From contig OZ024828.1 of the NCBI GenBank assembly GCA_964016985.1, forward strand, positions 1,093,501 through 1,157,500: a DNA stretch of 64,000 nt, read 5' to 3'. Shown piece by piece: positions 41,995 through 52,515 of this stretch. The first letter of the stretch is position 1. Every line of letters begins with the position of its first letter. A program made the position numbers and the translations under genes. Under the pieces are notes generated by a model. It was not told the origin of the DNA and did no database searches. It worked only from the letters and a program-made list of their open reading frames with translations. This stretch comes from Anodontia alba (lineage: Eukaryota; Mollusca; Bivalvia; Lucinida; Lucinidae).

Positions 41995-42767
41995 ATCTGT
42001 CTGATAAAATAAGAAACCTTTGCCTTCTTTTTCTCTGACACACAAAGAATAAATGAGCCAACACAGTATATCGAAGATTTATCTTCCTTACTTGATCTTA
42101 TTCTCACTAGCAATAAATAAATAATCAGTGGTGTATGGGATCAATTTTAAACTCAAGAATTAAGATTCCACTGCCCTGTATATGGTATTAGGAATTTCTC
42201 AAAGCCAAAAAGCAAATCATATCTACGTCAGACATGGTCTTACGACCAAGGAAACTACAATTTATTAGGACCAATTTATTTATCCACTGACTGGGACATT
42301 TAAACGACCCTAATGTTAATATACACGCACAAAATGTAACAAATCACGCAATGTCACTTGCTAAAGAGTATATACCAAATATGACTAGAATTCGGCAACG
42401 TGAGCTTCAATGGCTGACTAAGAGCATAAAACTCTACATAAGAAAAAGAAAAAAAGCTTTTAAAAAAGTCAAGCTTATTTAACTTCCGAATGACTGGAAG
42501 ATCTTTAAGACACTTCGAAATTAAATCACCGTCCTGATCACAATCATAATCCTTGAATCAAAGCGAGCTTGTAACTAAATAATTGTAAATAAATTGAAAT
42601 CTAATACGATTTACGATTTCTTTACGAGACTGGTGGACTACTTTAAAACTGTAATATCTCCTAATACTTGTACCTCTATCCCTTCATTACAAAACAATGA
42701 CTCTTTTAGCTCCGATGACCTCGACAAAACCAATATCAAATGACTTCTTTAGAGATAAAAAAAAAAG

Positions 42768-43322
42768 GTAAGAGAAAAGTCCAGGGAGTGCTACAATCAC
42801 AAACCGCAGCCCTTTCTAGACCCCAAGAGGAAGAGGAAACCGACAAATCCAAACAAGCACAAATCGAACAAACGTACGAAAAGCACTAAGATTAGCTCTC
42901 TCTTCCCCAAGCTAGGTAATCGCAATACTAAAAGGACTGAAAAACACAAAAACAAAGACATACAATAAATCGCCTCGTAGAATAAACCACAAAGCAACAA
43001 AGAGTAAGACTAACACCGGGACCACCGCCTTAGAACGGTCAGTAGAGTAAACCACCGGTGGGGGGAGGGGATGGGGGTTAAAGCACTTTTACAGCTAGCT
43101 AACTTCACCCTGGGTCCCGATGCTACTCTTAATATAGAATTAATAGAAATTCGGTTCGCATAAAGGTTCCCAACTCAGTCAATGCATCAAAGCGATAACA
43201 TAAAAATCAGATTAATCACTATAATAAACAAAGACGAGTACTCATGGCAAATTCTGCTGTATGCCAGAGTAAATGAAAACCAATAGTTGAACCACGGCGG
43301 GCCAAGCCAAAGACATATCGTC
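42768..43322 (+). repeat. Dispersed repeat R, copy R7 (full-length type)
   Basis: It starts GTAAGAGAAAAGTCCAGGGA after AAAAAAAAAAG and ends GCCAAAGACATATCG. The order of blocks matches R1 and R2 in reverse complement. A further short open stretch, reading PTHWLKFYEEAVIASEARTT, follows up to 43447. It could belong to the full-length parent of R or to another insertion. Confidence 0.87.
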
Positions 43323-43667
43323 AAGCCCCAACCCACTGGTTAAAGTTTTACGAAGAGGCCGTCATTGCGTCTGAGGCCCGAACCACCGTCGTGCAATTAA
43401 AAACTGTTATTGACGAAGCGAATACTGTCCTATCTCAAACTGACTCATAAAATGTTAATTCAAATAGCTACTCACTGGATTTTAGTACAGTGGAAATAGA
43501 ATCAGTTTATAAATCTCTTAAGACAGGAAAAGCCACAGGTCCAGTTGGAATTTACAACCGTTTTCTTTGCGAACTCTTTAAGGAAATTGCTGTCCCATTC
43601 TGTTCACGTTTCAATCAGTCTATTGAGACAGGTATTTTCTCACAATGTTGGAAAGTAGCCCACGTAT

Positions 43668-43945
43668 CATCACGAAAACATACCTATAAAAATTTGACCC
43701 CCTCAAACGCCACTTTTATATAGTAAAACTAGGGTTAACAGGGGTATATATTTTTTTCTTATCTTTGCTCAAAAACATAGATTGTGAATACTCGTTAGAA
43801 CCGCCTCGGCGAGGCGGTTCTAACATGTATTCACATTCTAAGTTTTGAGCAGAAATACGAAAAAATATCAGAATTTTTATCTGAAAACTTTCAGTTTTTG
43901 GTGGTGGAATTTTCAATAATTTTGAATAGGCGTGTTTTCGTAATA
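43668..43945 (-). repeat. CATYACGAAAACACGCC MITE, copy 11, inside the LINE RT
   Basis: The ends are CATCACGAAAACATACCTAT and AGGCGTGTTTTCGTAAT. It interrupts the reverse transcriptase after CWKVAHVS, so it inserted into the LINE relic. The central GTTAGAACCGCCTCGGCGAG palindrome is intact. Confidence 0.92.
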
Positions 43946-44077
43946 TGAAACGGAGATCGTTCACTTCCTTCAAACTTTCGCCCTGTTTCCCTCTTGTGTA
44001 CTCCAGCAAAAGTTATGGAAAGAGCCGTCTTATAAATTTATATAACCACTTTAATGATAATAATAGTAAAACAGAGG

Positions 44078-44440
44078 GTAAGAGAAAAGTCCAGGGAATG
44101 CCACAGTCACAAACCGCAACCCTTCCCAGTCACCAAGAGGAAGAGGAAACAGACAAAACCAAACAAGTACAAATCGAACAAACGTACGAAAAGCACTAAG
44201 GTTAGCGATCTCTTCCCCAAGCGAGGTAATCGCAATGCTAAAAGAACTGAAAACACAAGAACAAAATAACACAAGATAAGACATAAAACAAATCGCCTCG
44301 TAGAATAAACTAGAAAGCAACAAAGAGTAAGACTAACATCGGGACCACCGCCTTAGAACGGTCAGTAGAGTAAACCATTGGGTAGTTGGGGGGGGGGGGG
44401 AGGGGGGGCGAGGGTGTTGGGGGCTTAAAGCACTTTTACA
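44078..44440 (+). repeat. Dispersed repeat R, copy R8, inside the LINE RT
   Basis: It starts GTAAGAGAAAAGTCCAGGGA and ends near TTAAAGCACTTTTACAG, with a run of about 14 G near the end. It splits the RT between FIYNHFNDNN and QSGFISGD. Removing GT...AG does not restore the frame at this site. Confidence 0.83.
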
Positions 44441-44700
44441 GGTAGCCATTGCAATCCGGCTTTATATCGGGTGATCAACAACAAATCAGTTAACTTTTTT
44501 ATACGATACCTTCTGTCAAGCACTCGATGCAGGAAACAAATTTCGAATTGTATTCTGTGCTATTAGCAAGGCGATCGATAGAGTACGGCACACAGGGCTA
44601 CTGCTTTAACTCCAGGCGGCTGGTCTTCTTGGAAATCTTTTTAGATGGTTGAATTCATACTACACATTTCTAGTTTAAATTTTGCGAAAAAACTGACTTC

Positions 44701-45509
44701 GTCATTACTGACATAATTGCATTATTGACTGGGTTATCTACATCTGTGCGACAATCAATGTTGTGAAACTTGTGACAGTTGCCTGAATGGTGCTCATTTT
44801 CCATGTGTTTTTATGAAATGTTTTAGACTGAGATAACGAGCCGGGACACAGAATTTTCTACAAGACTACATGTGCGCGATCAACTTGCGCACCCCATACA
44901 TTGTCAACAGAACCTCTGTCGTCCGTCATAAATAGATTTGGATGTTTGACAGAGCGTGAAGCAATGACTCTGATCAGCATGCGCATGGCTGCTTTGAAGC
45001 ATTGCTTGTGGATACGCGATCTTGCAGGAAATGATATGTCCCGTCTATATTATGTTACGATTGTACACACAACTCCAAATAAACGTTGCAGCAGTTTACT
45101 GTCTGAGTTAGTTCTCTTACAAAGTAAAGCAGGAGAACGAGCCTGAATAAACTCCCCACACTGTATATTGTAAGAGTCCGGTCAAGTATGTGCTTTAGAT
45201 ATTCCTAGAGAAAAATGGCTAAACTATTTGCACACAATAGAACCTGATCAGAGCCGCATTATGTGGCATATGATCTAGGTCGACACTGTTTGCCAATTAT
45301 CTTTTGGGAGTCTCCAAACTAAAATGGGTTAATGGAGGATGTTTTACACTACCGTGGTTATCCGTGCAGTTCTTTGGCAAACAGTGTAACCCCGATCAGA
45401 ACACACATTCTGCGGCGTCTGAACTGAATATTCACTTTGTGCGATATCAGGTAATTTACTGGTTAATCTGTTTTCGAGCAAATTTCTTTGTCATTTAATA
45501 ATTTTTATA
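44701..45509. other. No gene recognised
   Basis: Unremarkable AT-rich sequence with scattered GATCAG motifs (AACCTGATCAGAGC, GGTCGACACTGTTTGCCA), remnants of the palindromic repeat families. Confidence 0.5.
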
Positions 45510-47610
45510 ACAAATCTACGTCTATATAGGCATTAGAAATGAACTGTGTTTTATTCTGCAATAAATTACTGGGCGGAAGAGCGTTACACGACTATCCGCT
45601 GTTTCGTGACGTTTTTAAGATTTTTGTTGACGTAATTTGCCGTTTCTTGGACGCTATACTGTGTAACATCGTGTTTTTTTTTCGCATCAGATACGTTATA
45701 AATAGACGTAAATGTATGTGTTACAGCGAAGGAAGTTGGCGTAGTTTCGTCGAACAGTGACGGAAGGTTGGAAGAATCAGAAGGAATCAACAGCAGTTTT
45801 GTTGATTTTAGTGTGTTAGAACTGAAATAGAACTGCTCTAATGCGTGAACGAGTTTTGTAACAAAGCGCGCCTATATAGACAATGGAGAAAACCAGTGAT
45901 TTATTCTGCAACAAATCACTGTGCGGCAGCGCGCGACGGTATCTGGCGCCGTTACGACGTCATTTTGACGCTTTACTGACGTCAGTCTTCGTAACCACGA
46001 CGTTAGACGTTCTAATGTCGTTTTTCTCGAGTCAAGAACGTGAAAATGCGCGTAAACTTTAGCGTTACAGTCAAAACTATTGGTGGGATTTCTATATGGG
46101 ATGGCGGAAAGTTGGAGGAATCTGAAGGATACGAATACTTTTTCGTCGTTTTCTATGTGTTAAAATCGAAATAGATCAGCTCTTGTGCGTGATTTGTTGA
46201 GGAATAAATCACAGTTTGTCGGTCAGTTGTAAGTAGATAAATCACTCGCGCTCCGCGCTCGTGATTTGATCTGTTTTACACCTGACCTCCAAACAGTGAT
46301 TTATTACTCAACAATTCACAGCTAGAGCTTATCTGTTTCTTAATTCTAACAAGCGCACCTATATAAGCAATGGAGAAAACCAGTGCTTTATTCTGCAACA
46401 AATCACTGGGTAGAAGCACGCGACGTTATCTGGCGCCGCTACGACGTCATTTTGATACTTTGCTGACGTTAGTCGTAGTTGTCACGATGTTTGACGGTCA
46501 AACGTCGTTTTTCTCGAGGCACAAACGAAATAAATGCATTTAAATACCAGCGTTACTGTCAAAAGATTTGGTTGGATTTCTCTGTGCTTTGGCAGAAAAA
46601 TGTAAGAATCTGGACACAATGACTTTTTCGTCGTTTTCTTTGTGTTAGAATCGAAATAGATCAGCTCTTGTGCGTGATTTGTTCAGTAATAAATCACAGT
46701 CGGTCGGCCAGTTGTAAGTAGATGAATCACTCGCCCCTGCGCTCATGATTTGATCTACTTAACAACTGACCTCCGAACAGTGATTTATTACTAAACAAAT
46801 CACTGCTAGAGCTAATCTATTTCTTAAATAAATCACAGTTTGTCGTTAAGTTGTAAGTAGAGAAATCACTCGCGCCACGCGCTCGTGATGTGATCTACGT
46901 TACAACTTACATGTACCTCAAACCTGTGATTTGTTACTCAACAATTCACGGCTAGCTGTTCTATTTCTTAAACAAATGTTCCCAATGAGGCGTGATGGTG
47001 GATAACTCGAGGGTAACTTTGGATAGACGTGCAACCGAAATATTCGAAACCCAACCTATTCATGTATTTGGGCAGTGAAAATGTGATCATTCATATATTT
47101 CTATTGCAAAACTTCCACCTATACACACTTTAAGAAATAGATCAGTTCTAGCGGTGATTTGTTTAGTAATAAATCACTGTTTGGAGGTCAGTTGTAAAGT
47201 ATATCAAATCACGAGCGCGGAGCGCGAGTGATTTATCTTCTTACAACTGACCGACAAACTGTGATTTATTACTCAACAAATAACGCATAAGAGCTGATCT
47301 ATTTTGATTCTAACGTAGAAAATGTCAAAAAAAAGTAACTGTTTCCTTCAGAGTCTTCCGACTTTCCGCCATCAAATAAAGAAATCCCGCCAACATTTTT
47401 GACTGTAACGCTGACGTTTACATGCATTTCTTACGTTGTTAATTCGAGAAAAACGACGTTACACCGTCTAACTTCGTGCAAACGAAGACTGACGTCAACA
47501 AAGTGTCAGAATTACGTCGGAACGGCGCCAGATAGCGTCGCCTGCTTCCGCCTAGTGACTTATTGCAGAATAAATCACTGAATTTAACCATTTGCTATAG
47601 GCGAGGAGTG
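45510..47610. mobile_element. Foldback-type element with long inverted arms
   Basis: Three direct blocks on the left (near 45515, 45866 and 46346) each begin CTATATAG(G/A)CA and contain CAGTGATTTATTCTGCAAC, ATCTGGCGCCG-TACGACGTC and CGTTTTTCTCGAG. One inverted block ends the element (47395-47600, with GGCGCCAGATAGCG and TTATTGCAGAATAAATCACT). The interior is an array of small palindromes, each with AATAAATCACAGTTTGTCGG and complement around CACTCGCGC-type loops. No transposase frame is present. Termini are roughly TCTATATAGG and CTATAGGCGAG. Boundaries are approximate. Confidence 0.75.
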
Positions 47611-47976
47611 TTAGATAATCCTTATATGTTTTCTTCTATTTTTCTCCAGAAAATAGACCTTAGCATTAGGGGACAATTTGCATTAAATGCCAGAGTCCAT
47701 TTGTTTTGAATGTTTCAAAGTATTGTCTAGTAAAATTTTTATCCGGCATGCTAAGTATTACAATATGACCAATCATGTTCTTTCTAAAGCAAAAATGGGG
47801 GCGGTTGGGGGGATGGGGGGTGGGGGGCCGGTGGGGGGGCGGGGGGCGAAGTCGACACATTCACCGCGCGTCTGTTCTACAACACAATATACATGAAGAC
47901 ACTCATACCTTGAAAAATATACTGAGAATGGACACACTTTCTGGGGGGAGGCAACTGTGAAAAAAATGGTTTATCT
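47611..47976. other. No gene; G-rich tract
   Basis: A degraded CAAATTGTCTCC-type fragment (about 47635-47700) is followed by a G-rich tract at 47795-47850 with several GGGG runs. Nothing coding is seen. Confidence 0.55.
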
Positions 47977-48256
47977 CATCACGAAAACACACCTATATAA
48001 TTTGACCCCCTTAAACCCCTCTTTTATATAGTAAAACTGGGGTTTACAGGGGTATGTATTATTTGTCTTATTTTGCTAAAAAAACATAGATTGTGGGTAC
48101 TCGTTAGAACCGCCTTAGCGAGGCGCTTCTAACGAGTACCCACAATCTATGTTTTGCCAAGAAATATAAAAAGAACATCAGAGTTTTTAATCTGAAAATT
48201 TTCAGATTTTGGAGGTGAAATTTTCTTTATATTTGAATAGGCGTGTTTTCGTAATG
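47977..48256 (-). repeat. CATYACGAAAACACGCC MITE, copy 12
   Basis: The ends are CATCACGAAAACACACCTAT and AGGCGTGTTTTCGTAATG. Central arms GTGGGTACTCGTTAGAACCG are intact. TCT flanks both sides (TCT|CATCAC and GTAATG|TCT), a possible three-base target duplication. Confidence 0.92.
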
Positions 48257-49540
48257 TCTTCTGAAAATGCTTTTCTCTCTAAGATAACCAAGCCATAAAT
48301 CAATAATCAATCACATGCAAGCATTATGAAGGAAATAAACAGCACAGGTAGAAGTTAGAACTTACAGTTAAGTTGTAAGCTATTCAGGCATCTCTACCAC
48401 ATGATGAATAAGGTGTAAAAATGGGCCCTTATGCCATATGTGTACAGGAAAGGCGCACATCAGGACTGATCGATGATGTATTTGTTCGTTCAAATAATAC
48501 TGTACTGAGCGGACATGAAGGTTCGGATCATCTGCGCGAATGTGCAGTCTGGTCGAAGCCATCATTGTCCGCATATGCGATAATGACGCTTTTGCCTTGC
48601 TGCGCATAACATACAGTTTGAGCAGGTGTTTGTGAATAGAACAATTAAACCCCAATTAACACCTATGTCATTAGAATCATTAACATCGTGCCTTGGTTTG
48701 CTGAGTGACGATGCGAATAACAGGCGTATCCAATTTGAAACGCCTGCATAAAAAAGCGTTAATTTCATTAAAATCGGACGTTTCTACACAAGGTGGGAAA
48801 TGAATGTGCGCGCGCGATTGTGTGCATTTTCGTGCATGGTACTGAATTAACTTCGCATATAGTAGTCGGTGTTTGCATGTGACAGTGAATATATTAGACT
48901 GGCTTCCATCTATCTGCTTATAACAGTCGTTCACTTAATAACACGATGGAATCTGCATGTGACAGTGGATATAGTAGACTGGCTCCCGTCTATCTGCTAC
49001 ATATGAATCATTGCGACGAATAAATATTCGCATTTACCCGACAACACCATGCGTTAGTCGCGATAATTCACAGTAGAGAAAAAATATTTCGATTCTAACA
49101 TGATACAGAAAAGTAAATTGACACTGTTTCAATGTTTTCCAAAGATTTTTTTTGCAGCGGACGTCGCGAGAAGTACATCTTTACATTCGACGTCATCAAA
49201 CGCGCCTTTTTGCAGGTACTTCGTTGACGACGTGAATTATTGTAGTTTGTTCACGACGACGTTTCCATTAGGCTCGATGGGAAAACGTTGATGTCATATT
49301 ATTATTTTACTTTACATGGAATTTCTTTCTTTCTGCTTCGCTGATCGCATGCCAGGTAAGGGAGTGTGTAGAAAAATAGCCAAGGAGTATTTTACCTTTG
49401 TTAGAAAACAAAAACTCATAGCCTTGGGGCCAGACTAAGAATATAGTAGCAACTATCATGCGAGTGAAATATATGTACGATCCCCACACACGTCAAGTTA
49501 TCCTTGCACCTACGCTGCTTTCGAAATCTTTCAGAAAGTC

Positions 49541-49541
<1 letters not shown>
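48257..49541. other. No gene recognised
   Basis: A short direct duplication lies at 48868-48926 and 48955-49005 (GCATGTGACAGTG(A/G)ATATA, GACTGGCT(T/C)CC(A/G)TCTATCTGC). Weak palindromic repeats of the GATCATCTGCGCGAATG kind lie at about 48420-48605. At 49150-49285 the sequence is richer in CG dinucleotides, but no promoter motif can be defended. Confidence 0.5.

Positions 49542-49577
<36 letters not shown>
49542..49577 (+). repeat. Poly-T tract
   Basis: This is an uninterrupted run of about 36 T, followed by GTTGTTGTTG. Confidence 0.95.
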
Positions 49578-49617
49578 TTGTTGTTGTTTTTTTCGTTTGC
49601 ATGCGCTCAGACAAATT

Positions 49618-50280
49618 AAACTTGCAATTTTTGCCATGATTCAATGCAAAACCTTTTGTCGCAAATGTATGCACAAAGAGTTTCATTTCGATCATTGGTT
49701 TTAAAACTTATATATTTTCATTTTCCCTATAGCAAATAATAGCTGCAAATTATACAAAAATAGATAGGGTAGGTAGATTTTAATCAGATTTCATCAAGTT
49801 CCACTTGTCCAAAGTTTCTGATATTTTCACAACCTTCTTATGAAACATGAATCATTAAGTCAATGAATTCTAATATTAAAATTCCAAAATCTCACTTTAC
49901 TATTGAAACTCTATAGGTCGGACAAATTTTGGCCATAAATTTTATTTAACCCCAGTCCTGCAGAACCCGGATATGTCCTGCCATTGCAAACAGTGTAGAT
50001 CCAGATCAGTTGTCTTCTAAAGAAGGCTACGGATCTGGATCTGCACTGTTTGTCATTAAATATGTGATTTTGTATTAACAACCTGGATCACGTATTCTGA
50101 TTGGCTGGAAATTAGAAGTGGGCGTGGTGTCTTTATTTAGTATGGCAAGGGTTAAGGGTTTATATTTGAGAGGAAAGTACAAAAACAGAAAAGTAATGGT
50201 TTCTGATCAAGTAAGGCCAATCAGAACAAACAAGTAGCATATAGCTTATATGCCACTTGGAACAAAACATTTTGATTTCA
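49618..50280 (+). repeat. Dispersed repeat, copy interrupted by a TTAA MITE
   Basis: It has the same block order as 36226-36680 (AAAACCTTTTGTCGCAAAT, GATAGGGTAGGTAG, CTCACTTTACTATTGAAAC, ATTTTGGCCATAAAT, GTAATGGTTTCTGATCAAG). The MITE at 49946-50155 splits it just after GGCCATAAATTTTAT. Confidence 0.7.
49946..50155 (-). repeat. TTAA-bounded piggyBac-like MITE inside another repeat
   Basis: It begins TTAACCCCAGTCCTGCAGAA and ends ATGGCAAGGGTTAA. The core is GATCCAGATCAGTTG(T)CTTC with a partial complement. Subterminal GGCTGGAAATTAGAAGTGGG matches the other copies. Orientation follows the copy at 12741. Confidence 0.85.
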
Positions 50281-50281
50281 A

Positions 50282-50356
50282 ATACGTCTCATCTGGATCT
50301 ATGCTGTTTGCAAAAGCCTATTATTTAATATCGCCTGTGGCAGTGAAAGAGAGTTA
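50282..50356. repeat. Right half of a TTAA MITE (CAGTGAAAGAGTTAA type)
   Basis: GTCTCATCTGGATCTATGCT followed by GTTTGCAAAAGCCTATTAT and GCAGTGAAAGAGAGTTAA equals the right half of the element at 52303-52515. Confidence 0.8.
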
Positions 50357-50374
50357 AAATAAAACTCGCACCAT

Positions 50375-50621
50375 TTAAATGCTCTGCATCATTTGCATTC
50401 TGGGTAAAAAATCAGCAGATTACATTTTGAAATTGTTTTCTAATTTTCTAATGTTTTTATTTTTTTTCCCAGAGAAAAGGCTTTGACATTGTATGCAATT
50501 GTCTCCCTAAATTCTCCCTAGGGAGACAATTTGCATGAAATGTCCATTCCTGTTTCTGGGATAAAATAACAAAAAATACGACCAAATTGTCGTCTGCTGA
50601 ATTTGCCCGGAAAGTGGTTAA
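50375..50621. repeat. CAAATTGTCTCC MITE, TTAA-bounded
   Basis: It begins TTAAATGCTCTGCATCATTT and ends AATTTGCCCGGAAAGTGGTTAA (terminal part). The centre pairs GCAATTGTCTCCCTA with TAGGGAGACAATTTGC. TCAGCAGATTAC and TCGTCTGCTGAATT are the subterminal motifs. Confidence 0.75.
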
Positions 50622-51629
50622 GGTCAAAAGTATTTCTACATGTAAATCAAACATGTAACCTTTCAGTTCACTGTCTAAAATACATTTCATAAAATAACAC
50701 AAACTTAGGTATATTTTTTATTCGTAAGCAATGTCCATGTGACGTCATACTCAACTTCGTGAATAGCATTTCGGCCACATGCAGACAACGAAGGCCAAGT
50801 CAGCCTGCACATCCGCGCAGTCTGATCAGTATTTTCACTGCCGGCTAACCGAATGATTGGATACTACAGAATGTAAGAATGGAGAGCAAATGCCCGGATG
50901 ACATTTGCGCACGCGCAGGGTGATCTGAATCTGCATACTGTGCGCATGTTCGAAGGCACGTTTTCGCTTGACGCGGCCCATTTCATAAAATAACATAAAT
51001 TGAGGTACTTAAGCATTGTCCATGTGACGTCATACACAAGTTGTAATAGAGTGTTTATTTCATAACCATGGTAAATTATCTTGATAATAATGTACCTGTC
51101 AGTAGATATTCAATCATTCTTAACTCTAATTTTTTATGAACACCGAGCGAAGATAGGTTAATTGAAATCACACTTGTTGTGACTACATTAAACAGGCGTA
51201 TAAAACAGCTGTTTGTAAACACACACACGCGCACGCACGCACGCAACCTCACACACTGACCTTTTCTGTTGTGCTTCCAAAGGTACGGTTTGACGTTACA
51301 CAAATGGTTTCTTTAAGAAGCAGTATACATGTAATGCCAAATCCTAATCAGTACGGAATATAAGAAAAAAAAAAAAAAAACACACACACACACACAAAAA
51401 CAACAATTATTTAAAAATGTTGTCGGTTGATTATTATACCAAGATGTTACTCTTAAAGCGCTGAGTAAAATTGCAGCAGACAGCATTCCCTATTTTTTTT
51501 ATTTTTTTTTCCAGAGAAAATAAAACTTTGAATTTCATGTGAATCGTGTGCTAGGCCTTATCTTCTTTTAAAAACTACAGAATGTCATCTGACTATGGTT
51601 AGCGCTTTAAAGTTTAATGCTTTCAACAC
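50622..51629. other. No gene; palindromic repeats
   Basis: GATCAG-type palindromes lie at 50765-50985, including ACGTTTTCGCTTGACGCGGC. An (AC)n-like tract is near 51220-51245, a poly-A/(CA)n tract at 51364-51402, and an eroded CAAATTGTCTCC-family MITE at 51452-51613. Confidence 0.55.
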
Positions 51630-51855
51630 CTTGAATACGCCTATATAATTTTGACCCCCTTAAACCCGACTTTTATACAGTAAAACTGGGGTTTACAGGG
51701 GTATACATTATTATCTTATTTCTGCTTAAAAGTATAGATTGTGGATACTTGTAAGAACAAGTACCCACAATCTATTTTTTTGAGAAGGAATATGAAAACT
51801 ACCAGAATGTTTCATCTGAAAATTTTTATATTTGAATTGGCATGTTTTCGTAATG
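51630..51855 (-). repeat. CATYACGAAAACACGCC MITE, copy 13 (degraded left end)
   Basis: The left end is reduced to GAATACGCCTATATAATT and the right end is GGCATGTTTTCGTAATG. The central palindrome is shortened to GGATACTTGTAAGAAC-AAGTACCC. Confidence 0.85.
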
Positions 51856-52302
51856 TGATGTTTGCAATGTTTTTTCATAAAATTCACTTACATTGTTATC
51901 TACGTGAGATCTATCAGCGTAAATTTCCTCGCTGGGTGCGAGGGTACTTGGTACTGTCCTACTTGTCAGAAGGTCTAGATTATGTAGGCGCCTGAATAGC
52001 GCCCGAAAATAGCATTTTCCTGAAAAAAAAAAAAAAAAAAAAGAGACAAATGAATGTATGTATGCACGTGGTTGTCATTACGAACACAAACGTCAAAGTT
52101 TTATTAAAAAAAAAGACATGTAACTCTCAGTTACCAGAAAGCGTGGGAGACTGTGCCAGAGAAAAGGTACCTTCGGATGTATGAGCAGTTTTATAGATAA
52201 ATATGTCAGGACTTAAAGATACGTTAGCCGCATTGTGACTGAAGCTGTCGGCTGTAGGACTTCAGGCAATATCAGTCGGGTTTCAAGGATGGAAGGGTTC
52301 GT
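51856..52302. other. No gene recognised
   Basis: It includes a poly-A tract (about 52022-52042). No coding or repeat structure is recognised otherwise. Confidence 0.5.
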
Positions 52303-52515
52303 TTAACTCTTTCAGCGCCAAATTTCATACGACATTTGTCGTCTGTTTTTTATTTAAACAAACTATCGTTTAGAAAAAAACGTTTATATGAAAAGTTGAA
52401 AGACTGGATGTCAAACTGCGTAGATCCAGATGAGACGGCTCATTGAGCCGTCTCATCTGGATCTATGCTGTTTGCAAAAGCCTATTATTATCGCCTGTGG
52501 CAGTGAAAGAGTTAA
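52303..52515. repeat. TTAA-bounded palindromic MITE (CTCTTTCAGCGCC type)
   Basis: It begins TTAACTCTTTCAGCGCC and ends GGCAGTGAAAGAGTTAA. The core is GATCCAGATGAGACGGCTCA with its complement, flanked by GCGTAGATCC and GGATCTATGCTGTTTGCAAA. The ends are unlike those of the CCCTTGTCC family, yet the core is closely related. Confidence 0.85.

Larger units (their letters stand above)
41721..44700 (+). pseudogene. Non-LTR retrotransposon (LINE) relic with nested insertions
   Basis: Endonuclease pieces come first: GLFYRPP (frameshift), SIHLAIDTGIQYVIVAGDFN, then after R6 SDKIRNLCLLF and NEPTQYIEDLSSLLDLILTS, then LRQTWSYDQGNYNLLG. A connector follows (MTRIRQRELQWLTKSIKLYI). After R7 comes reverse transcriptase sequence: STVEIESVYKSLKTGKATGP, GIYNRFLCELFKEIAVPFCS and TGIFSQCWKVAHVS. 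After a MITE come frame-shifted VMERAV and FIYNHF; after R8 come SGFISGD, NQLTFLYDTFCQALDAGNKF and FCAISKAIDRV. The last should carry a catalytic Asp where Ala stands. Motifs B and C are absent. Stops, frameshifts and at least four insertions make it dead. Confidence 0.88.

Noticed and set aside
48956..49290. Possible CG-rich promoter near 49150-49285
   Set aside because: The CG enrichment is mild, there is no recognisable exon downstream, and no core promoter motif can be defended.
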